From NCBI RefSeq assembly GCF_036961565.1, contig NZ_JBAMDD010000007.1:124001-188000 (forward strand): a stretch of 64,000 nucleotides of DNA. The letters run 5' to 3'. The stretch comes from Chitinimonas sp036961565. Lineage in GTDB: Bacteria; Pseudomonadota; Gammaproteobacteria; Burkholderiales; Chitinimonadaceae. A model generated the notes under the pieces. It had not been told where the DNA came from. It saw nothing but the letters and a program-made list of their open reading frames with translations, and searched no databases. The stretch's first letter is position 1; each line of letters begins with the position of its first letter. A program made the position numbers and the translations under genes. Of this stretch, positions 50,856-59,834 are shown in pieces.

Positions 50856-52171
50856 GCCGGCTTGACGCAGAACAGGTACGTGCCTGCCTGGAAGGCAGCC
50901 TGCCCGCCCAACTGGCCACCAGCTCGGCCACGGGCGTGCCCGATATCTGCGAGTTGGCGCAATTGCACTTTGTCGACGCCAACCATATCGCCCTGCCCTA
51001 TTGCTATACCACTACGCTACGCGAGAACCTGCTGGGCAATCCGCGAGCGGCCGCCTCCGTGGTGCATCCCGATACCGCAGCACGCTACCGGCTGGCTATC
51101 GAATACCTGCGTACCGAGTCGGATGGCCCGGTCTATACCGCCATGCAGGCACGGCTCAACGGCATGGCCCAAGGCGTGCCCCTGCTGGGTGCCGACATCT
51201 GCCGGGTACTGACGGTTGAAGCCCTGCCCGGCCCGCAGTTGCCGCTGCCGCCCGCCCCCTGCAATCGCCTGGCAGCAGTACGGCTGCTGTCGCAGAAGCT
51301 GGCCGCTGCCGATGAACTCTCGCAGGCGTTCGATCTGGTACTGAACAGCCTGGCCGAACTGATGGGCATGGATCACGCCCTGGTGCTCTGCGTGGATGAG
51401 TCCGGCCGCTGGCTGTATACCGTGGCCAGCCGAGGCTATGCCCAGTCTGGCGTGGGGTCAGAAGTGGAGATAGGCCGTGGCATGATAGGCAGCGTCGCCC
51501 AACTGCGCATGCCCATACGGATCAGTGGCCTGGCCAACGATTACAATCTGCCGGCACTGCAGCGCATCCCCCCCTTGCTGGGCACCGACATCCCCATCCC
51601 CGCCCTGCATCACCCGCACAGCCGCCTGGCCGTACCGATAGAGGCCGGTAGCTGGCTGGCAGGTGTGCTGTATGTGGAAAGCGCCGAATCGCGCCGCTTC
51701 GATTTCGAAGACGAAGACGCCCTGGTCGCCATCGCCCAGCAACTGGGCCTGGCCATGCGCTGGCTCACCCGGCCCACCGAGATCGCCGAGCCCCTGCCCG
51801 AGCCGCCTCGCAGCGCGCCGGTTGCCATCGGCCCCACGGTCACCATACGGTACTTTGCTGCCACCCAAAGCGTCTTCCTGGACGATGACTACCTGATCAA
51901 GGGGGTAGCGGGCGCCGTGCTTTGGTTGCTGCTCAACGATCACCAGCGCGAAGGCCGCAGCGAATCCAGCAACCGCGCCCTGCGGCTGGACCCACGCCTG
52001 CGCCTGCCCGACTTTGATGACAACCTGGAAACCCGCCTGCTGCTGCTGCAGCGTCGGCTGGCAGAGCGGTGCGACTGGCTGGGTCTGGAAAAACTCGGCC
52101 GTGGCCGTTTCCGCCTGCGGCTGGAACGCCCAGTGCGCCTGGTAGACGGTGAAGTGACCAGCGATGCCTGA
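50852..52171 (+). CDS. Split-barrel - GAF - winged-helix-like fusion protein
   Basis: The 439-residue protein has three parts. Residues 1-150 are an FMN split-barrel-like domain (GSLPAQLATSSATGVPDICE, PAAASVVHPDT-like RAAASVVHPDTAARYRLAIEY). Residues about 165-310 are a GAF domain (AFDLVLNSLAELMGMDHALV, GRGMIGSVAQLRMPIRISGL, RLAVPIEAGSWLAGVLYVES). Residues 330-439 form a compact basic region (DDDYLIKGVAGAVLWLLLND, RLPDFDDNLETRLLLLQRRL, GRGRFRLRLE) resembling OmpR-type winged helices. I infer a cytosolic redox or nitric-oxide sensor that binds DNA. It is translationally coupled to the split-barrel gene before it. A hemerythrin and a COX1-like gene lie next door. Confidence 0.75.
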   Translation: MSRLDAEQVRACLEGSLPAQLATSSATGVPDICELAQLHFVDANHIALPYCYTTTLRENLLGNPRAAASVVHPDTAARYRLAIEYLRTESDGPVYTAMQARLNGMAQGVPLLGADICRVLTVEALPGPQLPLPPAPCNRLAAVRLLSQKLAAADELSQAFDLVLNSLAELMGMDHALVLCVDESGRWLYTVASRGYAQSGVGSEVEIGRGMIGSVAQLRMPIRISGLANDYNLPALQRIPPLLGTDIPIPALHHPHSRLAVPIEAGSWLAGVLYVESAESRRFDFEDEDALVAIAQQLGLAMRWLTRPTEIAEPLPEPPRSAPVAIGPTVTIRYFAATQSVFLDDDYLIKGVAGAVLWLLLNDHQREGRSESSNRALRLDPRLRLPDFDDNLETRLLLLQRRLAERCDWLGLEKLGRGRFRLRLERPVRLVDGEVTSDA

Positions 52172-52291
52172 GCGCTTGTGAAGCTGTATCGTTGCAAAGC
52201 GGGAGCCAAGACCAGCAACGCTCCCGCGCAACACACCTGAGATTAGTACCGTAACACCGGGGACATCACACGGGCTCAGGCAGCACTCGTG

Positions 52292-52666
52292 CTACCCCCG
52301 ATGCCGCAGCACATTGAATACAAACAGCACCACTGCCAGCAACACCATGACGCTGCCTATGGCAATCACCGGCTGAGCCGCGCCTTGGCCCCGCGCAAAC
52401 AAGGCCAGGGCCACCAGCATCAAGGGGGTGCCGCTGTTGTAGAGCCAGAAATGCACATGCGCCATGCGGCTTTGCCCAGCATGGGGAAAGAAATGGTAGA
52501 CCAGCCCTGTCAGCGTCAACGACACCCAGCCCAGCAGATGCACATGGGCATGGACAGAGCGCAGGGCGTAATCCTGGCTTACTCCCATCTGTACGCCCAG
52601 GAAGATAGCCACCAGAAAGTAAACCAGCGCCAGGTAGACCCAGGTTTTGGCATGTGCGTGCATCAC
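52292..52666 (-). CDS. Small COX1/NorB-like heme-copper oxidase-type membrane protein
   Basis: The 124-residue protein has four membrane segments. A GTG at 52666 or the ATG at 52663 starts it. RSVHAHVHLLGWVSLTLTGLVYHFFPHAG resembles the heme-binding histidine helix pair of subunit I of cbb3/NO-reductase-type oxidases, but only about a quarter of that length is present. Such mini COX1-like proteins often neighbour nitric-oxide stress genes (known from memory, unverified). It could bind heme or be a quinone-linked sensor. Confidence 0.7.
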   Translation of the reverse strand: MMHAHAKTWVYLALVYFLVAIFLGVQMGVSQDYALRSVHAHVHLLGWVSLTLTGLVYHFFPHAGQSRMAHVHFWLYNSGTPLMLVALALFARGQGAAQPVIAIGSVMVLLAVVLFVFNVLRHRG

Positions 52667-52689
52667 GATCGGTCCCTACAAAAGGCAGA

Positions 52690-52716
52690 CAAAAAAATAG
52701 GCCGCAGTTGCGGCCA
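52690..52716 (-). terminator. Terminator after the hemerythrin gene
   Basis: GGCCGC and GCGGCC flank AGTT; on the minus strand the stem is followed by TATTTTTTTGTC. It separates the hemerythrin gene from the COX1-like gene. Confidence 0.85.
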
Positions 52717-52801
52717 TAAAAAACCAACCCGGTTTCTCGGCTTACGCCGGATTGGTGTTCCGCCTCGACAGGGGAGCGAGGCAGAATACGGAGCAATCGG
52801 T

Positions 52802-53482
52802 TCAGTTGTTGCTCAGCGCCACCGTCAGGCGACCCCAATCCTTGGGGGGCAACAGGGCGCGCAGCATGGCCAGCACGCCATCAAACACTTCGGCAGGAGC
52901 GCCATGCCGCAGCATTTCGCCCAGCATCAGGGCGCGCTCATCGGGGGCCAGGTTAGGTACGGTCCAGCGCAGCAGGGGCAGCATGCGGTCAGCCGGCACC
53001 GCCGCCATCACCTCACGCTCCAGCGCCACAATCTCGGCGTCGCTATGGGTCTCCCACAGCACCCGGTTGTTCACGCTTTCCTCAATCGCCATATGTTCAA
53101 AGTTGTCCGCCACGAACATGGCCAACTCGCGGTACAACCACTCGCCTGCACTCTCCAGGTTGTAGTTGTTGGCCGACTCCACCGTGGTCGCCACATCGTA
53201 GAGTTGCTCAATGGCATGCATATGGGCGGCATAATTGACTTGCGCCTGGCGGGTTGAACCCGGCTGGCGCGATTCCATGGCGGTATGGATCAGGGCATGT
53301 TCCTGTTCCAGATGGGCCGAACACACACCCAGCAACTCGCGTACCGCCATCAGGCTGGCACTACGGTTGGCGATATCGCGCCAGTCGGTACGGCCAACCT
53401 CGAGCAACACATGGCTCAGGTAGGCGCGCAGCCCCTTGTGCATCAGGGCGTAGATGTCGTAACGGCGATAATTGGCTTGCAT
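52802..53482 (-). CDS. Hemerythrin-like domain protein
   Basis: I use the ATG 53482 (MQANYRRYDIYALMHKGLRA), giving 226 residues. Helices carry the spaced His/Glu expected of the diiron site: HKGLRAYLSHVLLE, LEQEHALIHTAME, HMHAIEQLYD and EHMAIEESVN. Hemerythrin-like proteins sense or scavenge O2, NO or iron; which applies here is unknown. A C-terminal tail (DWGRLTVALSNN) lies outside the bundle. The gene faces the split-barrel/GAF gene across the COX1-like gene. Confidence 0.88.
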   Translation of the reverse strand: MQANYRRYDIYALMHKGLRAYLSHVLLEVGRTDWRDIANRSASLMAVRELLGVCSAHLEQEHALIHTAMESRQPGSTRQAQVNYAAHMHAIEQLYDVATTVESANNYNLESAGEWLYRELAMFVADNFEHMAIEESVNNRVLWETHSDAEIVALEREVMAAVPADRMLPLLRWTVPNLAPDERALMLGEMLRHGAPAEVFDGVLAMLRALLPPKDWGRLTVALSNN

Positions 53483-53610
53483 GCTTTGTTCTCCCACCCC
53501 GGCTTAGGTGCCGAGTAAGTGAGATGAAGTGTGCATGCTGGGCGTCAAGCGCTTTGCTAAATCGCCGCTAATTAAGACTTAAGAATTCCCTAAGAGCCTA
53601 ACCTGATAGT

Positions 53611-53633
53611 CTGAATACAAGTCATTGATAGGT
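53611..53633 (+). repeat. 23-bp short dispersed repeat, copy B
   Basis: CTGAATACAAGTCATTGATAGGT matches 47711-47733 at 20 of 23 positions. It lies about 26 bp past the stop codon of the minus-strand propeller gene. Confidence 0.4.
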
Positions 53634-53658
53634 ACAAAGGGGCTGGGCCTCCCCCCGC

Positions 53659-55005
53659 TCAAGCCATGCAATCCCCACTCTGCCGTGCCTGTGGTGGCGG
53701 CGCCTGGCCCGGCAGCGCCATCGCATAGTGCAGTGACAGCAACTGCCAGCCTTGCGGTCCCAACTGCCATTGGCCGCTGTTCACCCCCACGCCATCGGCT
53801 TGCACCTGGTCGGCGCGGCGGCGGCTTTCCACCACGCTATAGACTTCGGCATGGGCACCATAACGGCGTATCTCGCGGTGTACCTCGCACTCATACAGCG
53901 CCTCTGGGGCAGGCGCTTTCAGCAAGGCCAGAAACTCGCTGCCAGACCAGGCCTTGATATCCAGGTTGGCCGTGCGCAAGCTCTGCCCCCAGACTTGGGC
54001 CTGCGGGTGCAGCAACGAGCCCAGCAGCCCGATATCGGATGCCTCGCCCGCCTTATGGCTGATTGCCCGCCACAAGGCGCTGTGCTTTTGCTCCAGCTCC
54101 AACTGGCTATGCGCCTCGACTTGGGGGCCTAGCGCCTTGAGCAATGCGGGCCAACTGATGCGATAGAGCTGCGACAAACCGGCGGCATGCTTACCAGGCC
54201 TGGTTGAGGCAAATATCAGCCACTGGCCATCGCTGCTGACTGAAGGGGTGAATTCAAAGCCAGGGCCATTGATAGGCTCAGGCAGGCGGATAGCAGGCCC
54301 AAAGCCCGCACCAACACGCTCAGCCATGTAGATATCCGCATCACCACGGTTAGCGCCGGCATGGCGGTCACTCCACCACAGTGCATAGCGGCCATCAGGC
54401 GTCAGCGTAAAATCACTATTGGATGGCCCCTCATTCACAGGCACTGGGAGTGCCAGCGGGGCGCCATAGCCACCATCGGCCAACCGGTCACTACGGTATA
54501 CCGACAGCTTTCCCGGGCCCCCAGGGCGGTAGGAGGCAAAATACAGCCGGTCGCCATAGCGCTCCGGCCCCAGCTCATAAGCCTTGCTTTGCAGCGACTC
54601 GCTCAGGCGCCGTGGCGCACTCCATTGCCCGTCGGACAAGGTCGACTCATACATGTCCAATTGCCCCAGGGCCTGCTCTCCCGCCGCCGGTCGGTCAGAA
54701 ATAAAGGTCAGTGTCTTGCCATTGCTGCTCAGGTGCGGGTCTGAATCACGCCAGCGGATATCAGTAAACGGCATGGGCTGGGGCGCTTGCCACTGCCCAT
54801 CAACCCGCTGCTGCCAAAATAGCCTGGATTGCTTGAAGCCCGCCGCAGAGCGCGCAAAAACGCGCACATCGCGCAGCTCCTGCAAGTTATAGCTTTGCGT
54901 AGCCGGATCGCTTGGCCCCAGCTGCATGAGCTCCACGGGTAGTACAGCAGCCTGGGCCCATCCGCACAGGCTCAGCCCCACAGCCAGTGTCAAGCTTGAT
55001 TGCAT
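53659..55005 (-). CDS. Exported TolB/PD40-like beta-propeller with C-terminal NTF2-like domain
   Basis: The 448-residue product starts with a signal peptide (MQSSLTLAVGLSLCGWAQAA). Residues about 65-270 contain PD40-type repeats: RDSDPHLSSNGKTLTFISDR, GDRLYFASYRPGG, SDFTLTPDGRYALWWSDRH and FTPSVSSDGQWLIFASTRPG. Residues 320-440 look like a SnoaL/DUF4440 (NTF2-like) fold (SEFLALLKAPAPEALYECEV, AHAEVYSVVESRR, GVNSGQWQLGPQGWQLLSLH). Function unknown; TolB-like sensors act in the periplasm. It stands alone. Confidence 0.8.
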   Translation of the reverse strand: MQSSLTLAVGLSLCGWAQAAVLPVELMQLGPSDPATQSYNLQELRDVRVFARSAAGFKQSRLFWQQRVDGQWQAPQPMPFTDIRWRDSDPHLSSNGKTLTFISDRPAAGEQALGQLDMYESTLSDGQWSAPRRLSESLQSKAYELGPERYGDRLYFASYRPGGPGKLSVYRSDRLADGGYGAPLALPVPVNEGPSNSDFTLTPDGRYALWWSDRHAGANRGDADIYMAERVGAGFGPAIRLPEPINGPGFEFTPSVSSDGQWLIFASTRPGKHAAGLSQLYRISWPALLKALGPQVEAHSQLELEQKHSALWRAISHKAGEASDIGLLGSLLHPQAQVWGQSLRTANLDIKAWSGSEFLALLKAPAPEALYECEVHREIRRYGAHAEVYSVVESRRRADQVQADGVGVNSGQWQLGPQGWQLLSLHYAMALPGQAPPPQARQSGDCMA

Positions 55006-55079
55006 ATCTTTGCCTCCTCATAGGCGGTTTTTGGTAGCGCTAGACCGCGCAAGGCACGCGAAGCTCCCAGTAGTTGCCA

Positions 55080-55775
55080 TCAGTAATACACCTGCAGCTC
55101 GGTTCGCCCCTCCACGATCCAGCTCATCAGCGCCACCTTCTGGTGCCCGTAGCCTCTCTGCACGCGCGACAGGCACTGCATAGCCGTATGGAACTGCCCC
55201 AGCTCCCGATTGATTTCGGCCGCCAGCAATTGCTGCAGCTCTCCGCCTATTACCAACAGGCTCAGCAAGCGCTGGGCGTTGATCAGGAACAAGGGCTCTA
55301 TGCGCAGCCATTCACGGCCGGGCTCAGCCCGCCGCAAGTCGTTGTGGTGGCGCCACTGCTGCAGGCGCAGGTCCATTTCATCGTCGGGGACACCCTCTGC
55401 CATGCCAGCCAGCGCAGTTTCGACCAGGTCCGCCGGTAGCTCTTCGGCCAGCGGCGCCGCCATAAAGCGCTCCAGCTGGGCCAGTTCCCGCGCCTTGCCA
55501 AATCGCGGCAGCAGCCGCCAGCCATCGTTCACCTTGAAATCCAGCGCCTCTATGCTCGATGGCAGCACGCCCACCTCGACCGCATCACGGCGCCGGAACA
55601 GCTCCCGGCAGACAGGGCAGGCAACGATGTCCACAGGGGTAGACCAGAAAGCATGCCGCACGCGCAGGTCAGACCAGACCTCCGCCGACTGCCTTACTGC
55701 CAGATCCAAGGCCTGGCAGCGCAGCCAGGCACGGCAATGCGTACACGCAACAACCTTGGTGGAACCAGGCCGCAT
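55080..55775 (-). CDS. CxxC-containing protein of unknown function (CpXC-like)
   Basis: The start is the ATG 55775 (MRPGSTKVVACTHCRAWLRC), preceded by AGGGG, giving 231 residues. Two CxxC pairs, C11/C14 and C53/C56 (IVACPVCRELF), suggest a zinc ribbon like the CpXC family. The rest is helical (ELPADLVETALAGMAEGVPD, LLSLLVIGGELQQLLAAEIN). No family is certain. It lies divergent from a binding-protein gene. Confidence 0.75.
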   Translation of the reverse strand: MRPGSTKVVACTHCRAWLRCQALDLAVRQSAEVWSDLRVRHAFWSTPVDIVACPVCRELFRRRDAVEVGVLPSSIEALDFKVNDGWRLLPRFGKARELAQLERFMAAPLAEELPADLVETALAGMAEGVPDDEMDLRLQQWRHHNDLRRAEPGREWLRIEPLFLINAQRLLSLLVIGGELQQLLAAEINRELGQFHTAMQCLSRVQRGYGHQKVALMSWIVEGRTELQVYY

Positions 55776-56056
55776 TTTTTCCCCTGAAACTGTTTTTATG
55801 GTGGCCTGCAATATGAGCCAGAGACGCACACCGTGGTGTGCACCCAACCGATTTGATGACAGCCGATAGCGCCATGAAAGAGGCCAATACTAGCCGAATC
55901 GTCCGCATCGTCCCTCCCCCAAATGGATGAAAGCCCGCAAACTATTGCACGATAGTGCAAGTATCGAATATCACCCGTATCGACCAGCGGTGCCGCGCTA
56001 CCCGCCAAGTTCACGCGCAACTCCTATGCTTGCAGAGGGAATTGCCAGGAGGCCCC

Positions 56057-56845
56057 ATGCCCAAGCTCGCCGTCATCCTGCTACTGCTGCCACTGCTTGC
56101 CCAGGCCGCGCAACCAATACGGCTGGCAACCGGTGAATGGCCGCCTTACGCTGGTGCCACCCTGCCCCATGGCGGTCTGGCCGAGCACATCATCACCAGC
56201 GCCTTTGCGGCCTCCGGCCAGTCGGTCAGCTATCTGCGCCTGTCCTGGAAGCGCGGCCTGGAGATGGCACGGCAAGGCAAGGCCGACGGCGCCATCCTGT
56301 GGAGTTGCCGGGATGAAGCCTCCCAACCCGATTACCTGGTCAGCCAGCCCGTCATCCGCAGCGAGGTCGTCCTGCTACGGCGGGTGGGTCGGGTGCTGGA
56401 TCTGAAACACCCCGACAAGGCGCGCGGCTTCAGGCTGGCCTACCCCGATATGTATGCCTACGAAGGCATACCCGCCTATGCCCGCTTGCTGAAGGCCAGC
56501 GGTATCCCGCCACTGATACTGAGCAGCGACCAGGCCGGCATACATGCCCTGCTCAACGATCGCATCGACGCCTACCCGGTAGACCGGCAGGTCGGCCTGT
56601 ACCTGTTGCATCAGGCTGCACCCACCGTCTGGCAGGACATGGTCACCCAGCTAGCCCAGCCCCTGAGTCAGCATGATCTATGTGTCTTGCTGTATCGCCG
56701 CCACCCCAAGGCCAGCAATTGGCTGGCCGCCTTGAACCAGGGCCTGGCAAGGCTTAGATCCAGCGGCCAGATTGACCGTTGGCAGGCGGAACTGGCCACC
56801 CCACGTAAAACTGCCCCGCCTGGGCATACCAGTACGGGGCAGTAG
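56057..56845 (+). CDS. Periplasmic solute-binding protein, family 3 type (orphan)
   Basis: The 262-residue product starts at 56057 behind AGGAGG and has a signal peptide (MPKLAVILLLLPLLAQAAQP). The pattern is again family 3: IRLATGEWPPYAGATLPHGG, LRLSWKRGLEMARQGKADGA, HPDKARGFRLAYPDMYAYEG and a final LRSSGQIDRWQAEL. No permease adjoins. It is the same length as the one at 7005 but differs in sequence. Ligand unknown. Confidence 0.85.
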   Translation: MPKLAVILLLLPLLAQAAQPIRLATGEWPPYAGATLPHGGLAEHIITSAFAASGQSVSYLRLSWKRGLEMARQGKADGAILWSCRDEASQPDYLVSQPVIRSEVVLLRRVGRVLDLKHPDKARGFRLAYPDMYAYEGIPAYARLLKASGIPPLILSSDQAGIHALLNDRIDAYPVDRQVGLYLLHQAAPTVWQDMVTQLAQPLSQHDLCVLLYRRHPKASNWLAALNQGLARLRSSGQIDRWQAELATPRKTAPPGHTSTGQ

Positions 56846-56903
56846 ACACTATCAAGCAACGGCCAGCGGTGCCGGCAAAGGCGCCAGGCAGGCCTTGCTA
56901 CTA

Positions 56904-57839
56904 TCAGCGATTCACTTCAAACGTCAGCGTATAGCTATAGCTACGGGCTGGCGGCGCCTCGCTGCGGTCGCGCTGCGGTGCCGGATAGTTGGTCAGTAGT
57001 ACGTACACGCCTGGCTTGTCAAAGCTCACCTTGGCGCGCCCATGGGCGTCCGTCTTCAGCTCGGCGTATTCCTTCTTCTCGTCATAGAAATTACCGGCGC
57101 GGGCAATCTCTACGGCGACATTCGGCAGCGGCTTGCCATCCTCCAGCAGCTCAAACTCGAATCCCTGATCCAGATACAGGTCATTGGGGTGATTGAGCGG
57201 GCGCAGTTCAAAACCCTGACCGCCGGGCTTGGTGGTGGCCTCGCTAGGCGCACCCTTGCTGACATACACCTCGGCACGGCTGAGATTACGCACTTCGGTA
57301 ATCTTGGCATCCTTGGGTACGGCAGCCTCATCCACAAAGCGCGGCGGACGGGGCGGCTGGGCCGGCGTAGCGGGTGCCGCCGCAGGCGCGGCAGCAGCGG
57401 GCGCAGCAGGCGCAGCCGGGCGCGGTGTAGCCGCATTGTTGCCCATATTGGCCGGGCGTATCACCCGCCAATTACCTTCTATCAAGGCATAGCGGCTGAC
57501 ACGGGCATGTTCATCGCCCAAGGTGATCTTGTAGGTACCCTTCTCGGTCACCGGCGCCTCAATCACGCTGTAGTCCTTGAGCGTAGTCACCGTCTCCAGC
57601 TTCTGACGGGTGCCTGCCGGGCTGACCGAGTAAAAGCTTGCACCCCGTATCGGGCCGGTAGGGACAAAAAACACCTCGTTGCCTATCGCGCCCTGTATCG
57701 ATACATAGTCCCGCTTCACTTCAAAGCTGGTCGGCAGCAGGTAGGGGCCGCCATGCGCCAACACCGTCGGCGCCGACAGCATCGCCAACACCCCAGCCCA
57801 AACTGCCGATTGCCTGATCTGCCCGCCTGCTCGCTTCAT
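56904..57839 (-). CDS. DUF4198-type exported protein (GDYXXLXY/CbiM-like)
   Basis: I start at the ATG 57839 (MKRAGGQIRQSAVWAGVLAM) with a signal peptide, 311 residues. The exposed HGGPYLLPTSF and the C-terminal ELKTDAHGRAKVSFDKPGVYVLLTNY match the DUF4198 layout, which occurs with metal-uptake genes. A low-complexity Ala/Pro linker (RPAAPAAPAAAAPAAAPATP) sits in the middle. It is divergent from the ApbE-DUF2271 gene across a Fur-box-like site, so iron-repressed expression is likely. Confidence 0.85.
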   Translation of the reverse strand: MKRAGGQIRQSAVWAGVLAMLSAPTVLAHGGPYLLPTSFEVKRDYVSIQGAIGNEVFFVPTGPIRGASFYSVSPAGTRQKLETVTTLKDYSVIEAPVTEKGTYKITLGDEHARVSRYALIEGNWRVIRPANMGNNAATPRPAAPAAPAAAAPAAAPATPAQPPRPPRFVDEAAVPKDAKITEVRNLSRAEVYVSKGAPSEATTKPGGQGFELRPLNHPNDLYLDQGFEFELLEDGKPLPNVAVEIARAGNFYDEKKEYAELKTDAHGRAKVSFDKPGVYVLLTNYPAPQRDRSEAPPARSYSYTLTFEVNR

Positions 57840-57887
57840 CACGATGGTGCCCTTTCCAGATACCCGGTTCGCATTAAAATATGCATG

Positions 57888-57915
57888 AATGATATTGAAA
57901 CGAATTCTCATTTGC
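57888..57915. promoter_or_regulatory. Fur-box-like site between DUF4198 and ApbE genes
   Basis: AATGATATTGAAACGAATTC followed by TCATTTGC resembles the AT-rich GATAAT-type Fur repeats. It contains the 11-mer GAATTCTCATT (57902-57912), which recurs exactly at 63481-63491 in front of the TonB receptor gene. It is placed to act on both divergent promoters. Confidence 0.65.
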
Positions 57916-57989
57916 AAGACAATCACGCCCTGTCGCCATTCCAATTCAGCCCTAGCCAGCGGGCATCGTCCTACAGGGAGAAACCACTC

Positions 57990-59567
57990 ATGCAGCGCAC
58001 CCCATGGCCTTTGCGCCTTACCTTGGGCAGCAAGCTCCTGGCCGCCGCCGGCCTGCTCCTACCCCAGGCCAGCCAGGCCGCCTCCCTGCCAGCCATGCCC
58101 GCAGCCCCCCCCGCCACGGCCAGCCAAACCCAGGTCGCCCCACATTGGCGCTTTCACCGCGATCACGTGCTGGGCACTTCATTGGATCTGATCACCGTAG
58201 GCGGCAACGAGGCCACCGGCCGTGAAGCCCTGGCCGTGGCACAGGCAGAGATAGACAGGCTCGATAGGGTGCTGAGCCGCTACCGCGCCGATAGTGAACT
58301 AGCCGCGCTCAACCAGTGCGAGCAGATGCAGGTATCCGAAGCCTTGTATGAGGTGGTGGCCGCCTGCGAGCAATGGCGTACCCGTACCCAGGGCGCCTTC
58401 AGTGCCCGCCTGGGTGTGGCACTGGCGCTATGGCAGGATGCCGGCCTCAGCGGCAAGCTCGATACCGATGCCATCGCCCGTGCCGTGGCAGCCGCCGAAG
58501 CTGCCGAGGTGAAGCTGGACCCCAACAACCGCACCATCACGCGCCCCGCCGACGTCGTGTTCGCGCCCGATGCACTGGCCAAGGGCTATATCATCGACCG
58601 TGCCCTGCAAGCCGTGCGCAACCAGGTCGAAGGCCTGGATGGCCTGCTGATCGATATCGGCGGCGACATCCGCAGCTGGGGCCGCGCCCCCCATGCCGGC
58701 GGTTGGCAATTGGGTGTGGCACAGGCAAACCAGCCACAGGACAACGCTCCACTGGTCGCCACCCTGCAACTGGGCAGCAAGGCCGTCGCCACCAGTGGCC
58801 GTGGCCAGCGCGATATTGAGATCAATGGCATGGCCCATGCCCATATCGTCTCCCCACAAACCGGTGCCGCCGTCAGCGAAGTCAGCAGCGTCACCGTGGT
58901 TGCCGACCGCGCCGCCGATGCCGACGCCCTGTCCACCGCCTTTGCCGTCATGCCGGCTGCGCAAAGCCTGGCCCTGGCAGACCGCCTGCCCGGCGTAGCC
59001 ACCCTGCTGCAACTGGCCGATGGCAGCCAGCTGCAATCCGCCGCCTGGCAAGGCCTGGCCACAGAACGCAACAGCCTGGCACCCCGCTTCATCCATACTG
59101 CCGACGCCGCCACCGCCCCATGGCCTGCCGGTTTTACGGCCAGTATCGACTACGAAGTCCCCAAGATAGAGGCCGAGAACTACCGCGCCCCCTTTATCGC
59201 CATCTGGATCACCGACCAGAATCGCGCCATCGTTCGCAACCTGACCCATCTGGGCAACCAGGAAAAATGGATAGATTCCAACTACGTCTGGTGGCGCCGC
59301 TATGGCCGCAAGATAGAAAAGCTCGACACCGTCACCAAGCCCACGCGCAAGCCCGGCAAATACTCGCTGGCCTGGGATGGCACGGACGAAGCCGGCCGCA
59401 AGGTGGGCCAGGGTAAATACCTGGTCCATATCGAGGCCGCGCGCGAACACGGCGGCCATACCTACCAGACCTTCGAAATCGAACTGGGCAGCAAGCCGCT
59501 GAGCCTGCCGCAAGCAGCCAAGGACGAGCTCGGTGGCGTGGTACTACGCTACGGCAAATCCGCCTGA
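57990..59567 (+). CDS. ApbE-like FAD:protein FMN transferase fused to a DUF2271 domain
   Basis: The 525-residue protein starts at the ATG 57990 after AGGGAG and a signal peptide; the open frame upstream (to 57042) only reads the antisense of the DUF4198 gene. Residues 45-340 match ApbE: LDRVLSRYRADSELAALNQC, GAFSARLGVALALW, PDALAKGYIIDRAL, LLIDIGGDIRSWGRAPHAGG and AHAHIVSPQTGAAVSEVSSV with conserved Asp/Ser. Residues 370-525 are DUF2271 (WITDQNRAIVRNLTHLGNQE, GKYSLAWDGTDEAGRKVGQG). Such fusions work with PepSY flavoproteins and iron uptake. Probable Fur regulation. Confidence 0.88.
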   Translation: MQRTPWPLRLTLGSKLLAAAGLLLPQASQAASLPAMPAAPPATASQTQVAPHWRFHRDHVLGTSLDLITVGGNEATGREALAVAQAEIDRLDRVLSRYRADSELAALNQCEQMQVSEALYEVVAACEQWRTRTQGAFSARLGVALALWQDAGLSGKLDTDAIARAVAAAEAAEVKLDPNNRTITRPADVVFAPDALAKGYIIDRALQAVRNQVEGLDGLLIDIGGDIRSWGRAPHAGGWQLGVAQANQPQDNAPLVATLQLGSKAVATSGRGQRDIEINGMAHAHIVSPQTGAAVSEVSSVTVVADRAADADALSTAFAVMPAAQSLALADRLPGVATLLQLADGSQLQSAAWQGLATERNSLAPRFIHTADAATAPWPAGFTASIDYEVPKIEAENYRAPFIAIWITDQNRAIVRNLTHLGNQEKWIDSNYVWWRRYGRKIEKLDTVTKPTRKPGKYSLAWDGTDEAGRKVGQGKYLVHIEAAREHGGHTYQTFEIELGSKPLSLPQAAKDELGGVVLRYGKSA

Positions 59568-59834
59568 GCCCCGTAGAGAGCCCAATAGCCGCAACCCTGC
59601 CTGGTAGCGCAAGCACGCCTTGCACTGCCAGGTGCCGCCCAAGCCCGCAGCACGCCAGCCTAGCCAGGCGTGCGTGGCAGGCGCCAATGCCCAATAAGGC
59701 CCACATCATCGCCACCGGCGGCAGCCTTAACCCTTCTGCCTACGCCCGGCGGCAAGGACTTCAGTAAGGCAGTCGCCAGCTCCCTGCTACAAGGCCATGC
59801 CCTAACCCGGCCACCGCGTCCCTTCCCGCCCATC

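Noticed and set aside
57042..57989. 5' extension of the ApbE-DUF2271 frame by 316 codons
   Set aside because: It is the antisense of the DUF4198 gene; the signal peptide and ribosome site at 57990 mark the real start.
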